From Nocardia mexicana NBRC 108244 (GTDB lineage Bacteria; Actinomycetota; Actinomycetes; Mycobacteriales; Mycobacteriaceae): a stretch of DNA of 38,137 nucleotides. Each line of letters begins with the position of its first letter. Position 1 is the stretch's first letter. Position numbers and translations under genes: made by a program. The stretch covers positions 1 through 38,137 of the forward strand of contig NZ_BDBV01000071.1 in the NCBI RefSeq assembly GCF_001613165.1, in the 5' to 3' direction. This document shows positions 23,701 through 32,700 of this stretch, piece by piece. Below the pieces are notes generated by a model. The model worked only from the letters and a program-made list of their open reading frames with translations, did no database searches and had not been told where the DNA came from.

Positions 23701-25450
23701 CGGGCGCTTCGGCGTGACCGCGCACTACCTGACCAACTGCACCGATATCCAGATCAAGATGGCGCAGGGCGCGAAACCCGGTGAGGGCGGCCAGCTTCCG
23801 GCGCACAAGGTGTACCCGTGGGTTGCCGAGGTCCGGCACTCCACGCCGGGCGTGGGTCTCATTTCGCCGCCGCCGCACCACGACATCTACTCCATCGAGG
23901 ATCTGGCGCAGCTGATCCACGACCTGAAGAACGCGAACCCGCAGGCGCGGATTCACGTGAAGCTGGTCGCCGAGCCGGGCGTCGGCACCGTCGCCGCGGG
24001 CGTCTCCAAGGCGCACGCGGACGTGGTGCTGATCTCGGGTCACGACGGCGGCACCGGCGCCTCGCCGCTGACCTCGCTCAAGCACGCGGGCGGTCCGTGG
24101 GAGCTCGGCCTCGCCGAGACCCAGCAGACGCTGCTGCTCAACGGCCTGCGCGACCGCATCGTGGTGCAGGTCGACGGCCAGATGAAGACCGGTCGCGACG
24201 TGCTGATCGCCGCGCTGCTCGGTGCCGAGGAATACGGCTTCGCCACCGCGCCGCTGGTGGTTTCGGGCTGCATCATGATGCGCGTGTGTCATCTCGACAC
24301 CTGCCCGGTGGGCGTCGCGACGCAGAATCCCGTACTGCGCGAGCGCTTCACGGGTAAGCCGGAGTTCGTCGAGAACTTCATGCTGTTCATCGCCGAGGAG
24401 GTGCGCGAGCTGCTGGCCTCGCTGGGACTGCGCACGCTGGACGAGGCCATCGGCCGCGTCGACCTGCTGGACACCACCAAGGCCAAGGAGCACTGGAAGG
24501 CCAGCAAGCTGGACCTGTCGCCGATCCTCGACGATGTCGAGACGGCGTTCATGTACCAGGACCGGCGCTGCACCAAGGAGCAGGACCACGGCCTGGACAA
24601 GGCGCTGGACAACCAGCTCATCGCCCAGTCCGCCGACGCCCTGGAGCGCGGCAAGGCGGTGAAGTTCGAAACCAAGATCACGAACGTGAACCGGACCGTC
24701 GGCACCATGCTCGGCCACGAGGTGACCAAGCTCTACGGTGGCGCGGGTCTGCCCGACGACACCATCGACATCACGTTCACCGGCTCGGCCGGTAACAGCT
24801 TCGGCGCCTTCGTCCCGGCGGGTATCACGCTGCGGGTGTTCGGTGACGCGAACGACTATGTCGGCAAGGGGCTTTCGGGCGGCCACCTCGTCGTGCGGCC
24901 CTCGTTGAACGCCCCGCGGGAGTTCGTCGCGGAGCAGAACATCATCGCGGGCAACGTGATCCTGTTCGGCGCCACCAGCGGTGAGGTGTTCATCCGCGGC
25001 GTCGTGGGCGAGCGGTTCTGCGTGCGCAACTCCGGCGCCACCGCGGTGGTCGAGGGCGTGGGCGACCATGCCTGCGAGTACATGACCGGCGGCAAGGTGG
25101 TCATCCTCGGCGAGACCGGCCGCAACTTCGGCGCGGGCATGTCGGGCGGTATCGCCTACGTCTACAACCCGAGCGGCACCTTCGAGAAGCACCTCAACCC
25201 GGAACAGGCCGATGCGGTCGAGCCGCTGTCCGGTGACGACTTCACCTGGCTGCGGGACGCCATCACCCGGCACCGCGACGAGACCGGATCGGCCGTCGCG
25301 GAACGCATCCTGGGTGACTGGTCGCAGCAGGTGAACCACTTCGTGAAGGTTATGCCGCGCGACTACAAGAAGGTACTGCTGGCTATCTCCGAGGCTGAGA
25401 AGGCCGGCCGGGACGTGGACGAGGCCATCATGGAGGCGGCTCGTGGCTGA
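20759..25450 (+). CDS. gltB: Glutamate synthase (NADPH) large subunit
   Basis: Alpha subunit of GOGAT: it takes ammonia from glutamine and transfers it to 2-oxoglutarate, making two glutamates. Length is 1563 residues, near the family norm of about 1500. The propeptide (1-32) ends before catalytic Cys33 in EHDACGVAFV, which becomes the N-terminus of the class II amidotransferase domain (33 to about 430). A central domain follows, then the FMN-binding synthase domain (about 830-1220), with the 3Fe-4S cysteines 1171, 1177 and 1182 in CIMMRVCHLDTC, and the C-terminal GXGXG beta-helix (about 1290-1540). ATG 20759 follows GAAGG by 7 bases. Expression is possibly controlled by the leader hairpins; gltD follows after 116 bp. 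Confidence 0.97.
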   Translation: MTQLPGHRSPTGGAGYGHGPTGLYDPAYEHDACGVAFVVDMHGRRSRDIVDKAITALLNLEHRGAAGAEPNSGDGAGILIQVPDRFFRAVVDFELPPEGSYATGIAFLPQARREAARARYHVEKIVKEEGLTVLGWREVPIDESSLGALSRDAMPTFRQLFIASPADAAEQLSGMDLERRAYVVRKRVEHELGKQGPGEGAVGRETVYFPSLSGQTFVYKGMFTTPQLRAFYLDLQDDRVESALGIVHSRFSTNTFPSWPLAHPFRRVAHNGEINTVTGNENWMRAREALLKSDVFGTDSQGQDRLEKIFPVCTPGASDTARFDEVLELLHLGGRSLPHAVLMMIPEAWERAESMDPARRAFYRYHSFLMEAWDGPASVCFSDGTVIGAVLDRNGLRPSRIWVTDDGLVVMASEVGVLDIEPSKVVKKVRLQPGRMFLVDTSQGRIIGDDEIKTQLANEHPYQEWLDGDNGDGGPTKLSDLPDRPHVHMSHDRVLIRQQIFGYTTEELNLLISPMAKTGGEALGSMGTDTPIAVLSARPRLLFDYFSQLFAQVTNPPLDAIREEIVTSLRSMIGPESDLLHPSPESCRQITLTQPILDNDELSKLVHINDDGSHPGLRSVVVHGLYPVKKGGKGLRKALQAINEQVSTAIDGGARIIVLSDRESNEKLAPIPSLLLTASVHHHLVRERTRTKVGLVVEAGDAREVHHMAMLVGFGAAAINPYMAFESIEDMLERNALDIPGSTGDLAADYDKACKNYIKGAGKGVLKVMSKMGISTIASYRGAQLFQVVGLSQELCDQYFTGLTSPLKGIGLDDIAGEVAARHRVAFLENRNERAHRELEVGGEYQWRREGEYHLFNPDTVFKLQHATRTGQYKIFKEYTKLVDDQSERLASLRGLFKFKSETRHPIPIEEVEPASEIAKRFSTGAMSYGSISAEAHETLAIAMNRLGGRSNSGEGGESVSRFEPEENGDWRRSAIKQVASGRFGVTAHYLTNCTDIQIKMAQGAKPGEGGQLPAHKVYPWVAEVRHSTPGVGLISPPPHHDIYSIEDLAQLIHDLKNANPQARIHVKLVAEPGVGTVAAGVSKAHADVVLISGHDGGTGASPLTSLKHAGGPWELGLAETQQTLLLNGLRDRIVVQVDGQMKTGRDVLIAALLGAEEYGFATAPLVVSGCIMMRVCHLDTCPVGVATQNPVLRERFTGKPEFVENFMLFIAEEVRELLASLGLRTLDEAIGRVDLLDTTKAKEHWKASKLDLSPILDDVETAFMYQDRRCTKEQDHGLDKALDNQLIAQSADALERGKAVKFETKITNVNRTVGTMLGHEVTKLYGGAGLPDDTIDITFTGSAGNSFGAFVPAGITLRVFGDANDYVGKGLSGGHLVVRPSLNAPREFVAEQNIIAGNVILFGATSGEVFIRGVVGERFCVRNSGATAVVEGVGDHACEYMTGGKVVILGETGRNFGAGMSGGIAYVYNPSGTFEKHLNPEQADAVEPLSGDDFTWLRDAITRHRDETGSAVAERILGDWSQQVNHFVKVMPRDYKKVLLAISEAEKAGRDVDEAIMEAARG

Positions 25451-25513
25451 GAGTGGACGGCCGGTTCGGGCGTGGACGAGGCGCTGTAACCATTCGAGGC
25501 GGCACGTGGCTGA
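25400..25513 (+). repeat. Decayed tandem duplication of the gltB 3' end
   Basis: The last 51 bases of gltB (25400-25450) are followed by a similar 58-base stretch (25456-25513). Both contain CGTGGACGAGGC and end in GAGGCGGC, one varied base, then CGTGGCTGA. The second copy has a short insertion near its middle and an in-frame-looking TGA at the same relative place. It fills the first half of the gltB-gltD gap. Confidence 0.7.
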
Positions 25514-25566
25514 CCGCACCGGGAACATTGGGTGCGCCGACCTGGCGCGTGAGTCGGGAGCCGAAA

Positions 25567-27036
25567 ATGGGTGACGCACAAGGATTTCTGAAGCACACGA
25601 AGCGGGAGCTGCCCGAGCGGCGGCCGGTTCCGCTGCGCCTGATGGACTGGAAAGAGGTCTACGAGGAGGGGTTCTCGCACGGCACCCTGCAGACCCAGGC
25701 CAGTCGCTGCATGGACTGCGGAATCCCGTTCTGCCACAACGGCTGTCCGCTGGGGAACCTGATTCCCGAGTGGAACGACCTGGTGTACCGGGGCAATTGG
25801 CGCGAGGGCATCGATCGCCTGCACGCCACCAACAACTTCCCGGAGTTCACCGGGCGGCTGTGCCCGGCGCCGTGCGAGGCGTCGTGCGTGCTCGGCATCA
25901 ACCAGGATCCGGTGACCATCAAGCAGGTCGAGGTCGAGCTCATCGAGAACGCCTTCGACGAGGGCTGGGTGGCCCCGGTGTACCCGACCCGGCTGACGGG
26001 CCGGAAGGTCGCCGTCGTGGGTTCGGGCCCGGCGGGCCTGGCCGCGGCACAGCAGCTGACCCGCGCGGGTCACACCGTGACGGTCTTCGAGCGCGACGAC
26101 CGCATCGGCGGCCTGCTGCGCTACGGCATTCCGGAATTCAAGATGGAGAAGCGCTTCATCGATCGCCGGCTGGCGCAGATGGAGGCCGAGGGCACCGTCT
26201 TCAAGACCGGCGTGAACGTGGGCGTGGACATCACGGCCGCGCAGCTGCGTGAGAAGTTCGACGCCGTCGTGCTCGCGGGCGGTTCGACGATCGCGCGCGA
26301 TCTCCCGATCCCGGGCCGCGACCTGGACGGCATCCATCAGGCGATGGAGTTCCTGCCGCTGTCGAACCGGGTGCAGCTGGGCGATCCGATCACCGACGAG
26401 AACGGCCTGCCCCCGATCAACGCCAAGGGGAAGAAGGTCGTCATCATCGGCGGCGGTGACACCGGCGCCGACTGCCTGGGCACCTCGCACCGGCACGGCG
26501 CGGAGAGCGTGCACCAGTTCGAGATCATGCCGCGGCCGCCGGAGGAGCGTGCCGAGTCGACGCCGTGGCCGACCTACCCGCTGATGTACCGCGTGTCCTC
26601 GGCCCACGAGGAGGGCGGCGAGCGGGTGTACTCGGTCAACACCGAGCGCTTCGTCGGCGAGGACGGCAAGGTCACCGCGCTGCAGGCGCACGAGGTGCAG
26701 ATGGTCAACGGCCGCTTCGAGAAGATCGAGGGCTCCGACTTCACCCTCGAGGCCGATCTGGTGCTGCTGGCCATGGGCTTCACCGGTCCGCAGAAGGCGG
26801 GCCTGCTCGAGGAGCTGGGTGTCGGCTACGACCAGCGCGGAAACGTCATGCGCGACAAGGACTGGCAGACCACCGTGCCCGGCGTGTTCGTCGCCGGTGA
26901 CATGGGTCGCGGCCAGTCGCTGATCGTGTGGGCCATCGCCGAGGGCCGGGCCGCCGCGTCCGCGGTGGATACGTTCCTCGAGGGCGATACCGCGCTGCCG
27001 GCGCCGATCGTCCCGACGACGGTCGCTCAGCGCTAG
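25567..27036 (+). CDS. gltD: Glutamate synthase (NADPH) small subunit
   Basis: Beta subunit of GOGAT, which passes electrons from NADPH via FAD to the large subunit. Length is 489 residues, typical of the family. The N-terminal iron-sulfur region has Cys48, 51, 56 and 60 (CMDCGIPFCHNGC) and Cys99, 103 and 107 (CPAPCEASC), which ligate two 4Fe-4S clusters. FAD-binding GSGPAG is at 152-157 and the NADPH-binding GGGDTG starts at 295. The C-terminus has GVFVAGDMGRGQSLIVWAIAEGR, the closing FAD motif. The ATG at 25567 follows GGGAG by 7 bases; an in-frame ATG at 25453 right after gltB would add 38 non-family residues. Co-transcribed with gltB. Confidence 0.97.
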   Translation: MGDAQGFLKHTKRELPERRPVPLRLMDWKEVYEEGFSHGTLQTQASRCMDCGIPFCHNGCPLGNLIPEWNDLVYRGNWREGIDRLHATNNFPEFTGRLCPAPCEASCVLGINQDPVTIKQVEVELIENAFDEGWVAPVYPTRLTGRKVAVVGSGPAGLAAAQQLTRAGHTVTVFERDDRIGGLLRYGIPEFKMEKRFIDRRLAQMEAEGTVFKTGVNVGVDITAAQLREKFDAVVLAGGSTIARDLPIPGRDLDGIHQAMEFLPLSNRVQLGDPITDENGLPPINAKGKKVVIIGGGDTGADCLGTSHRHGAESVHQFEIMPRPPEERAESTPWPTYPLMYRVSSAHEEGGERVYSVNTERFVGEDGKVTALQAHEVQMVNGRFEKIEGSDFTLEADLVLLAMGFTGPQKAGLLEELGVGYDQRGNVMRDKDWQTTVPGVFVAGDMGRGQSLIVWAIAEGRAAASAVDTFLEGDTALPAPIVPTTVAQR

Positions 27037-27048
27037 CGAACGACAACG

Positions 27049-27084
27049 AAGGTGCCCGTGAGCCATTGGCCGCGGGCACTTTTC
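27049..27084 (+). terminator. Terminator of the gltBD operon
   Basis: AAGGTGCCCG (27049-27058) pairs with CGGGCACTTT (27073-27082) over 10 bp with one G-T, loop 14, followed by TT. It lies 12 bases after the gltD stop. Confidence 0.85.
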
Positions 27085-27325
27085 GTGTATCCGCACAATT
27101 CGACGGAAATCGGACGACTTCAGGTGGTCGAATGGCACTTCTGCAAAGAGCCCTTTATTCTTGGCAGCGGTGTGTCACCGAACCAGGCCATCGGTCTGTT
27201 TCCAAGCTCATAGGAGCGAGCAGTTTCGGTTAGCCCGGTGTTAACCGAATGGAAATCCGGTGCGCTCACCATTGTCAGCAAGTAGTCGGGTGCCCCTGCC
27301 GGGGCCGGGCTTGAACTGGAGCGGT

Positions 27326-28246
27326 ATGCGGGTGAAGAAGTTGGTCGCGGCTGCAGGAGCAGCGGCAGCGGTGTTGTCTGGCGTGGTGACCGGTACCGCG
27401 CTCGGAACCGGCTCCGCCGCAGCGGATCCGGGTTGCCCGAGCCTGTACGTGGTGGCGATTCCCGGGACCTGGGAGACCGGCGATCACAAGCCCGAGGACA
27501 TGACGGGCCCGGGCATGCTCGCCGGGGTCACGCGCGGCCTCCCGAGCTCGGCCGAGGTCGACTACGTGTCCTACGCCGCGACGGCCTTCCCGTGGGAGGG
27601 CGACGTCTACGGCGCGTCCAAGAGGCAGGCGATCGATGGGGCCCGGGGCCTGATCGGCGCGATGGCCGCGCGGTGCGCTGCCACCCACTACGCCATGGTC
27701 GGCTACAGCCAGGGAGCGGACGCGGCCGGTGACCTCGCGGCCGAACTCGGCACCGGGCTCGGAGTGGTTCCCCCGGACAAGATCTCGGGTGTCGGGCTCA
27801 TCTCCGATCCGCGGCGCTCGCCCACCGACATTCAGGTCGGCCCCGCGGCCGGTGGCGCCGGTTCGGGTGGCCCGCGGCCGGGCGGCTTCGGCTTCGTCAG
27901 CGACCGCGTGCGGACCATCTGCGCCGAGGGCGATCTGTACTGCTCGACCGCCGACACCGACTTCATCGCCCGCTTCGCCGGATTCCTGGCGCAGGCGTCG
28001 GGCGCCAATGCGGGCAATATGTGGCGGTACCAGCTGGAGGCCGGTTCGATCATCGGCGACCTGTTCGCACACGGCGGCATCCCGATGCTGCAGTCGCAGC
28101 TCTCGGAGAGCGCGAACAAGCAGCGGGTGCAGCAGCTCGAGGACTTCTACGGGTCCGGGGCGCACACCTCCTACGGCAGCTACCGGGTCGGCGGCGGGCA
28201 GACCGCCATCTCCTGGATGCACAACTGGATCTCCGGCATGGCGTGA
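27326..28246 (+). CDS. Secreted cutinase-family serine hydrolase (Culp-like)
   Basis: An exported alpha/beta hydrolase of 306 residues. The signal peptide runs from MRVKKLV through a long Ala/Val/Gly core to AAA at about 33. The mature protein has the cutinase pattern: Cys37 and Cys117 as one disulfide, nucleophile Ser128 in GYSQG (126-130), Asp203 in CAEGDLYC with Cys199/Cys206 as the second disulfide, and probable catalytic His280 in GAHTSYGSY. The extra loop and C-terminal region (about 230-275) make it longer than fungal cutinases and similar to the mycobacterial Culp6 type, which acts on cell-envelope lipids. The ATG follows GGAG by 5 bases. Upstream DNA has a CGGTTA/TAACCG repeat (27227-27247). 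Exact substrate unknown. Confidence 0.88.
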   Translation: MRVKKLVAAAGAAAAVLSGVVTGTALGTGSAAADPGCPSLYVVAIPGTWETGDHKPEDMTGPGMLAGVTRGLPSSAEVDYVSYAATAFPWEGDVYGASKRQAIDGARGLIGAMAARCAATHYAMVGYSQGADAAGDLAAELGTGLGVVPPDKISGVGLISDPRRSPTDIQVGPAAGGAGSGGPRPGGFGFVSDRVRTICAEGDLYCSTADTDFIARFAGFLAQASGANAGNMWRYQLEAGSIIGDLFAHGGIPMLQSQLSESANKQRVQQLEDFYGSGAHTSYGSYRVGGGQTAISWMHNWISGMA

Positions 28247-28286
28247 TCGGATTGCCGGTACCGACCGGGATTCCGCGATGACGATC

Positions 28287-28321
28287 GTGAGGGCCGCTCC
28301 CCAGGGGAGCGGCCCTCACGC
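28287..28321 (+). terminator. Perfect 17-bp hairpin after the cutinase-family gene
   Basis: Arm CGTGAGGGCCGCTCCCC and its exact complement are separated by a single A. It lies 40 bases after the stop codon. No T run follows, but the stability points to a terminator, probably bidirectional with the minus-strand gene ending at 28430. Confidence 0.85.
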
Positions 28322-28429
28322 ATGTGTCGACCTCGAGTCGGGTCCGACACCGGCCGCTGCGCGACAGTTGTGGACGTTGCGGCGGGTGCCGCGGTCACAC
28401 CGCGATGCGGCCGTGGGGTCCGTCTGCGG

Positions 28430-28756
28430 TCAGCCGAACGAGCCGGTGGACGGGGGCAGGATCGGGCCGCCGGGGCCCGGATGGAAGGGGCCGGGCCCAC
28501 CGGGATGCGGGCCGTCGAACCAGCGGCCCGGGCCGTCCCCGCCGCCGGGGTGCGGGGGACGCCAGTCGCCGTGATCATGTCGGCCGATATCGGCGGCGGG
28601 CGCCGGAGTGCCGGCCACCGCGGTGGCTTCGGGGGTGGCGTCGTCGGCGAAGGCGGGGACGGCAAGGGCGGTGAGGGGGACGGCGACCAGGGCGCCTGCC
28701 ACCGCCACCCGGGCCACCGTCCTACGGGTGCGAGTCGGCTTTCTGTTGGCGAGCAA
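28430..28756 (-). CDS. Small secreted Pro/Gly/His-rich protein
   Basis: A 108-residue protein with a basic start (LANRKPTRTRRTV), a hydrophobic signal core (VAVAGALVAVPLTALAVP) and a likely cleavage after AFA at about 36. The mature part begins DDATPEATAVAG and then becomes a Gly/Pro/His/Asp-rich tail (GRHDHGDWRPPHPGGG and similar) without predicted fold. The several His residues could bind metal (inference). The TTG start at 28756 is chosen for the GGAAG site 4 bases before it and because it places the signal peptide at the N-terminus; the longer frame to 28984 has no family support. Not recognised; no operon partner. Confidence 0.65.
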   Translation of the reverse strand: MLANRKPTRTRRTVARVAVAGALVAVPLTALAVPAFADDATPEATAVAGTPAPAADIGRHDHGDWRPPHPGGGDGPGRWFDGPHPGGPGPFHPGPGGPILPPSTGSFG

Positions 28757-28940
28757 CGGACTTCCTTTCTCTCGGAGCGTGAGTCGCGACCATGGCGGCT
28801 CACCTGGTCCATCGAAGAAGCCGTTGCTGAGACAAGGATCCGACAGGGCTGGCAACTGGCTGGGAGAGTGTGGTCGGTGCGCTACGAATCGGTGTCGGCT
28901 GCCGGGATCGGTGTCGACGAGCGGGTTGTGTCCCGGAGAC

Positions 28941-29684
28941 TCAGATGTTGCGGGGAAGCAGGTCCCAGACGTGACCGTTCTCATTGATCGTGGCCGCGGT
29001 GCGGCGGCCGGTGCGCGAGTACAGGATCCGGGTGATGGAGCAGTAGTCGACGGGGAAGGTCAGCGGGCGGTCCAGGCCGAGCACGTCCTGCAGGGTGACG
29101 TTGACCACGCCGCCGTGCGCGAAGACGACCACGGTATCGGCCGGTGCCGCGGCCGACACGATCTCGTCGATCGCGTGACGCACCCGGGCGATGAAGGCAG
29201 GCCCATCGATCTGCTCGGGGAGATAGCCGGCCTTGATCCGCTCGTAGACGGCCCGGAATTCCCGGTGGAACGCGTCCGACTGCGCTCCCGCCGCTTCGGA
29301 TTGCGCCGCCGCGTCCGAATGTGCCGGTACCGCATGCGGTTGCGCCGGTGCGGTATCGGCTGCAAGACCTGCCGGGGACGAGCCCGCCCGACCGGTCTCG
29401 ATCGGGATATAAACCGGCAGGTCGCGGTCGTACTCGGCGAGATCGTCGTGAATCTCGACCTCGAGACCCAGCTTCTCCGCCGTCGGTGCGGCCGTCTCGC
29501 GGGCACGGCGCTGCGGGCTGCTCAGCACGCGCACGATGCGGTGCGGGCCGCCCTCCAGCCGGGCCAGCGCACCCGCCACCCGCGCCGCCTGTTCGCCCCC
29601 GAGCTCGGTGAGCCGCGGATCGGCGGGGCCCGATGCGGTGACCATCTGCTCCGGTTGCGCGTGACGGACGAGAACGAGCTGCAC
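28941..29684 (-). CDS. Histidine phosphatase (phosphoglycerate mutase-like) family protein
   Basis: About 247 residues. The phospho-acceptor motif is LVLVRHAQPEQ near the N-terminus, followed by LTELGGEQAARVAGAL, VLSSPQRRARETAAPTAE (second active-site Arg), an acidic EYD segment, and the C-terminal VVVFAHGGVVNV with the second catalytic His. These are the conserved residues of the two-His phosphatase branch. An Ala/Gln/Ser-rich insert of about 35 residues lies between the halves. The GTG at 29684 places the RHA motif close to the N-terminus as usual; an ATG at 29717 is the alternative, and neither has a strong ribosome-binding site. It is downstream of lysX (70-bp gap) and may share its transcript. 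Substrate unknown. Confidence 0.85.
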   Translation of the reverse strand: MQLVLVRHAQPEQMVTASGPADPRLTELGGEQAARVAGALARLEGGPHRIVRVLSSPQRRARETAAPTAEKLGLEVEIHDDLAEYDRDLPVYIPIETGRAGSSPAGLAADTAPAQPHAVPAHSDAAAQSEAAGAQSDAFHREFRAVYERIKAGYLPEQIDGPAFIARVRHAIDEIVSAAAPADTVVVFAHGGVVNVTLQDVLGLDRPLTFPVDYCSITRILYSRTGRRTAATINENGHVWDLLPRNI

Positions 29685-29754
29685 CCGTCCCACTCTGCCG
29701 TACGGCTTCCCGGGCACGGACGACGGGTTGCCGAGGACGGCGGTGTCACTGCGG

Positions 29755-32700
29755 CTACCGCGAATCCCCTTGTGATGTCCGGGGCTTGACGAGGGGGAAG
29801 GGGAGGGTTTCGCGGATGCTGCGGCCGGTGATCAGCATGACCACGCGGTCGACGCCGACGCCGAGGCCGCCCGTCGGGGGCATGGCGAATTCCAGGGCCT
29901 GCAGGAAATCCTCGTCCAGCTCCATGGCCTCCGGATCGCCTCCCGCGGCCAGCATCGACTGCTCGGTGAGGCGGCGGCGCTGCTCCAGCGGATTGGTCAG
30001 CTCGCTGTAGGCGGTGCCCAGCTCGACGCCCCACGCCACCAGATCCCACCGCTCGGCGACACCCGCGACGCTGCGATGGGCGCGGGTGAGGGGCGACACC
30101 GAAGTGGGGAAGTCGATGTAGAAGGTGGGTTCCTCGGTGCGGTCCTCCACCAGGTGCTCGTACATCTCCAGCACGATCTGCCCTGCGTCCCAGCCGAATT
30201 GGTAGGGCACCCCCGCCTTGTCGCACAGCACGCGCAACCGCTCCACCTCGGTCTCGGCGGTGATCGTCTCGCCGATCGCCGCCGAGATGGCACCGTGCAC
30301 GGTCTTGACCGGCCAATCGCCGGAGATGTCCACCTCCCGCAGCGAACCGTCCGGATCCGGCCGCAGCGCAACACATTTCCCGTTGGCGGCGACGGCGGCC
30401 TCCTGAATGAGCTGGCGGCAGGCGTGCATCATCCGCTCGTAATCGCTGTGCGCCTCATAGGCTTCCAGGATCGTGAATTCCGGATTGTGGCTGAAGTCCA
30501 CGCCCTCGTTGCGGAAGACCCGGCCCAGTTCGAACACCTTCTCCATACCGCCGACGCACAGCCGCTTCAGGTACAGCTCCGGCGCGATGCGCAGATACAG
30601 GTCCAGGTCGTAGGCGTTGATGTGGGTGGTGAACGGCGCGGCGTTGGCGCCGCCGTGCACCTGCTGCAGCACCGGGGTCTCCACCTCGAGAAAACCCCAG
30701 CCGGACAACGTATCCCGCAGCGACCGCACCACCGCGCTGCGCTTGGTCAGCACCTCGCGGGCCTCGGTGTTGATCGCCATGTCGACGTAGCGCTGCCGCA
30801 CCCGCGCCTCGGGATCGGCCAGGCCCTTCCACTTGTCCGGCAGCGGATGCAGGCACTTGCCGATCATCCGCCAGTCCTGGGCCAGCAGCGACAGCTCGCC
30901 GCGGCGACTGTGCCCGACCTGGCCGCTGACCTCGATCAGGTCGCCGAGATCGAAGTACTCGTCGAATTCCGCGGCCCTGTCCGCACCCACGCGGCCGCGG
31001 TCGATGACGAGCTGAATATCGGCGGACCAGTCCCGCACCACCGCGAAGATCACCCCGCCGTAGTCGCGAATGCGCAACAGCCGCCCGCACACGCGCACCG
31101 TGGTGCCCTTGGGCGAGCGCCGCGCCGAGTCGACCGTGTGGGTCGGGGGATAGGCGACCGGATAGCCGTCCACGCCGGTGGCCTCGAGCCGCCTGACCTT
31201 GTCCATCCGCACCCGCACCTGTTCCGGGCGGCGAGCGCCGGCCTGCTCCAGCTCGGCGGGCGGCAGGTCCGGCGGGCTGCCGTCGGCGTGCAGGCCGGTC
31301 ATCGTCGACGGTACGGCCGAGCGAAGACCGGTGTGCGCCATGGCATCCGGCTGCTTGCCGAACCGGGGGAGGAAGCCCTCGGCCAGCGCGCTGGCCATCG
31401 CGACCCGAGGCAACTGGCGGCGCTCCTCGAACATGAAGAACCGCGGCACCCACTGGGGCTGATACTTCACATTGGATCGGTACAGCGCCTCCAGCTGCCA
31501 CCAGCGCGAGAAGAACATCAGCACGCTGCGCCACAGCCGCAGCACCGGCCCGGCGCCGATGCGGCCGCCCTCCTCGAAGACCGAGCGGAACACCGCGAAA
31601 TTCAGCGAGATCCGGGTGATGCCGTACTGGCCGGAATTGAGCGCCAGCTGCGAGATCATCAGCTCCATGATCCCGTTGGGGCCCTTGGGGTCTCGGCGCA
31701 TGACATCCAGCGACACCCCGCTGCGCCCCCACGGCACCAGCGACAGCATCCCCCACACCCGGCCCGCGCCGTCGGCGGCCTCCACCAGCAGGCTGTTGCC
31801 GTCCAGGGGATCGCCGAGGCGGCCGAGTGCCATCGAGAAACCGCGCTCGGTCTCGGTATCGCGCCAGGTGTCGGCGCGCGCGACCATCTGCTCGCGTTCG
31901 TCGGGGGTCAGCTCGCTGTGGCGGCGGATGCGAACGGTGAAGCCCTGCTTGCGAAGCCGGTTGGCGGCCTGCCGGACCTGCTTCATCTCCGGTCCCGCCA
32001 GCGAGAACGAGCGGGTCTCGAGAATCGCCTCGTCGCCCAGCCGCAGCGCCGAGAGCCCGGCGCGCCGGTAGGCGGTGGCGCCCTGCTCGCTCGCGCCCAT
32101 CACCGCGGGCGCCCAGCCATATTGGTCGGCCAGCCGCAACCAGGCGTCGATCGCCTGCGGCCATGCCTCGCGCACTCCGATCGGATCGCCGGAGGCCAGG
32201 CACACCCCGAGCTCGACGCGGTAGGTGACCGCCGCCTTGCCGCTGGGCGCGAAGACCACCGCCTTGTCGCGGCGGGTGGCGAAGTAGCCCAGCGAATCCT
32301 CGACGTCCGATCGTTCCAGCAGCCCGCGCAGCGCCGATTCGTCGAGACCGGTCATCGCGTTCTCCGCGCGCTGCGAGCGCAGCAGCACGACGGCCGCCGC
32401 CATCAGGGCCAGGAAACCGAAGAAGCCCAGCAGCAGGTTGACCAGGTGCGGCGGATGGCCGTCGAAGTTGTCGTTGCTGACCACGACCGCGGCCGTCACC
32501 CGCGAGACCGCCCACAGCGGGCGCTCGGCGCCGCGCGGCAGGCTGCCGGGGAACACCTCGACCAGCCCCCACCCGACCAGGCAGCCGATCGCCAGGCCGC
32601 CGACCAGCACGCCCAGCGCCGTCCATCCGGCGGCGCGGCGCACGTGGGTATAGAACTCGGGCCAGGACATGATCAGCAGGCCGATCACGGCGGCGTGCAC

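Noticed and set aside
20501..25579. A 1692-codon open frame on the minus strand, antisense to the whole of gltB
   Set aside because: It is a mirror of GC-rich codon use in gltB: translation is rich in Arg, His, Leu, Val and Asp without domain-like segments, and the plus strand has full GltB domain conservation.
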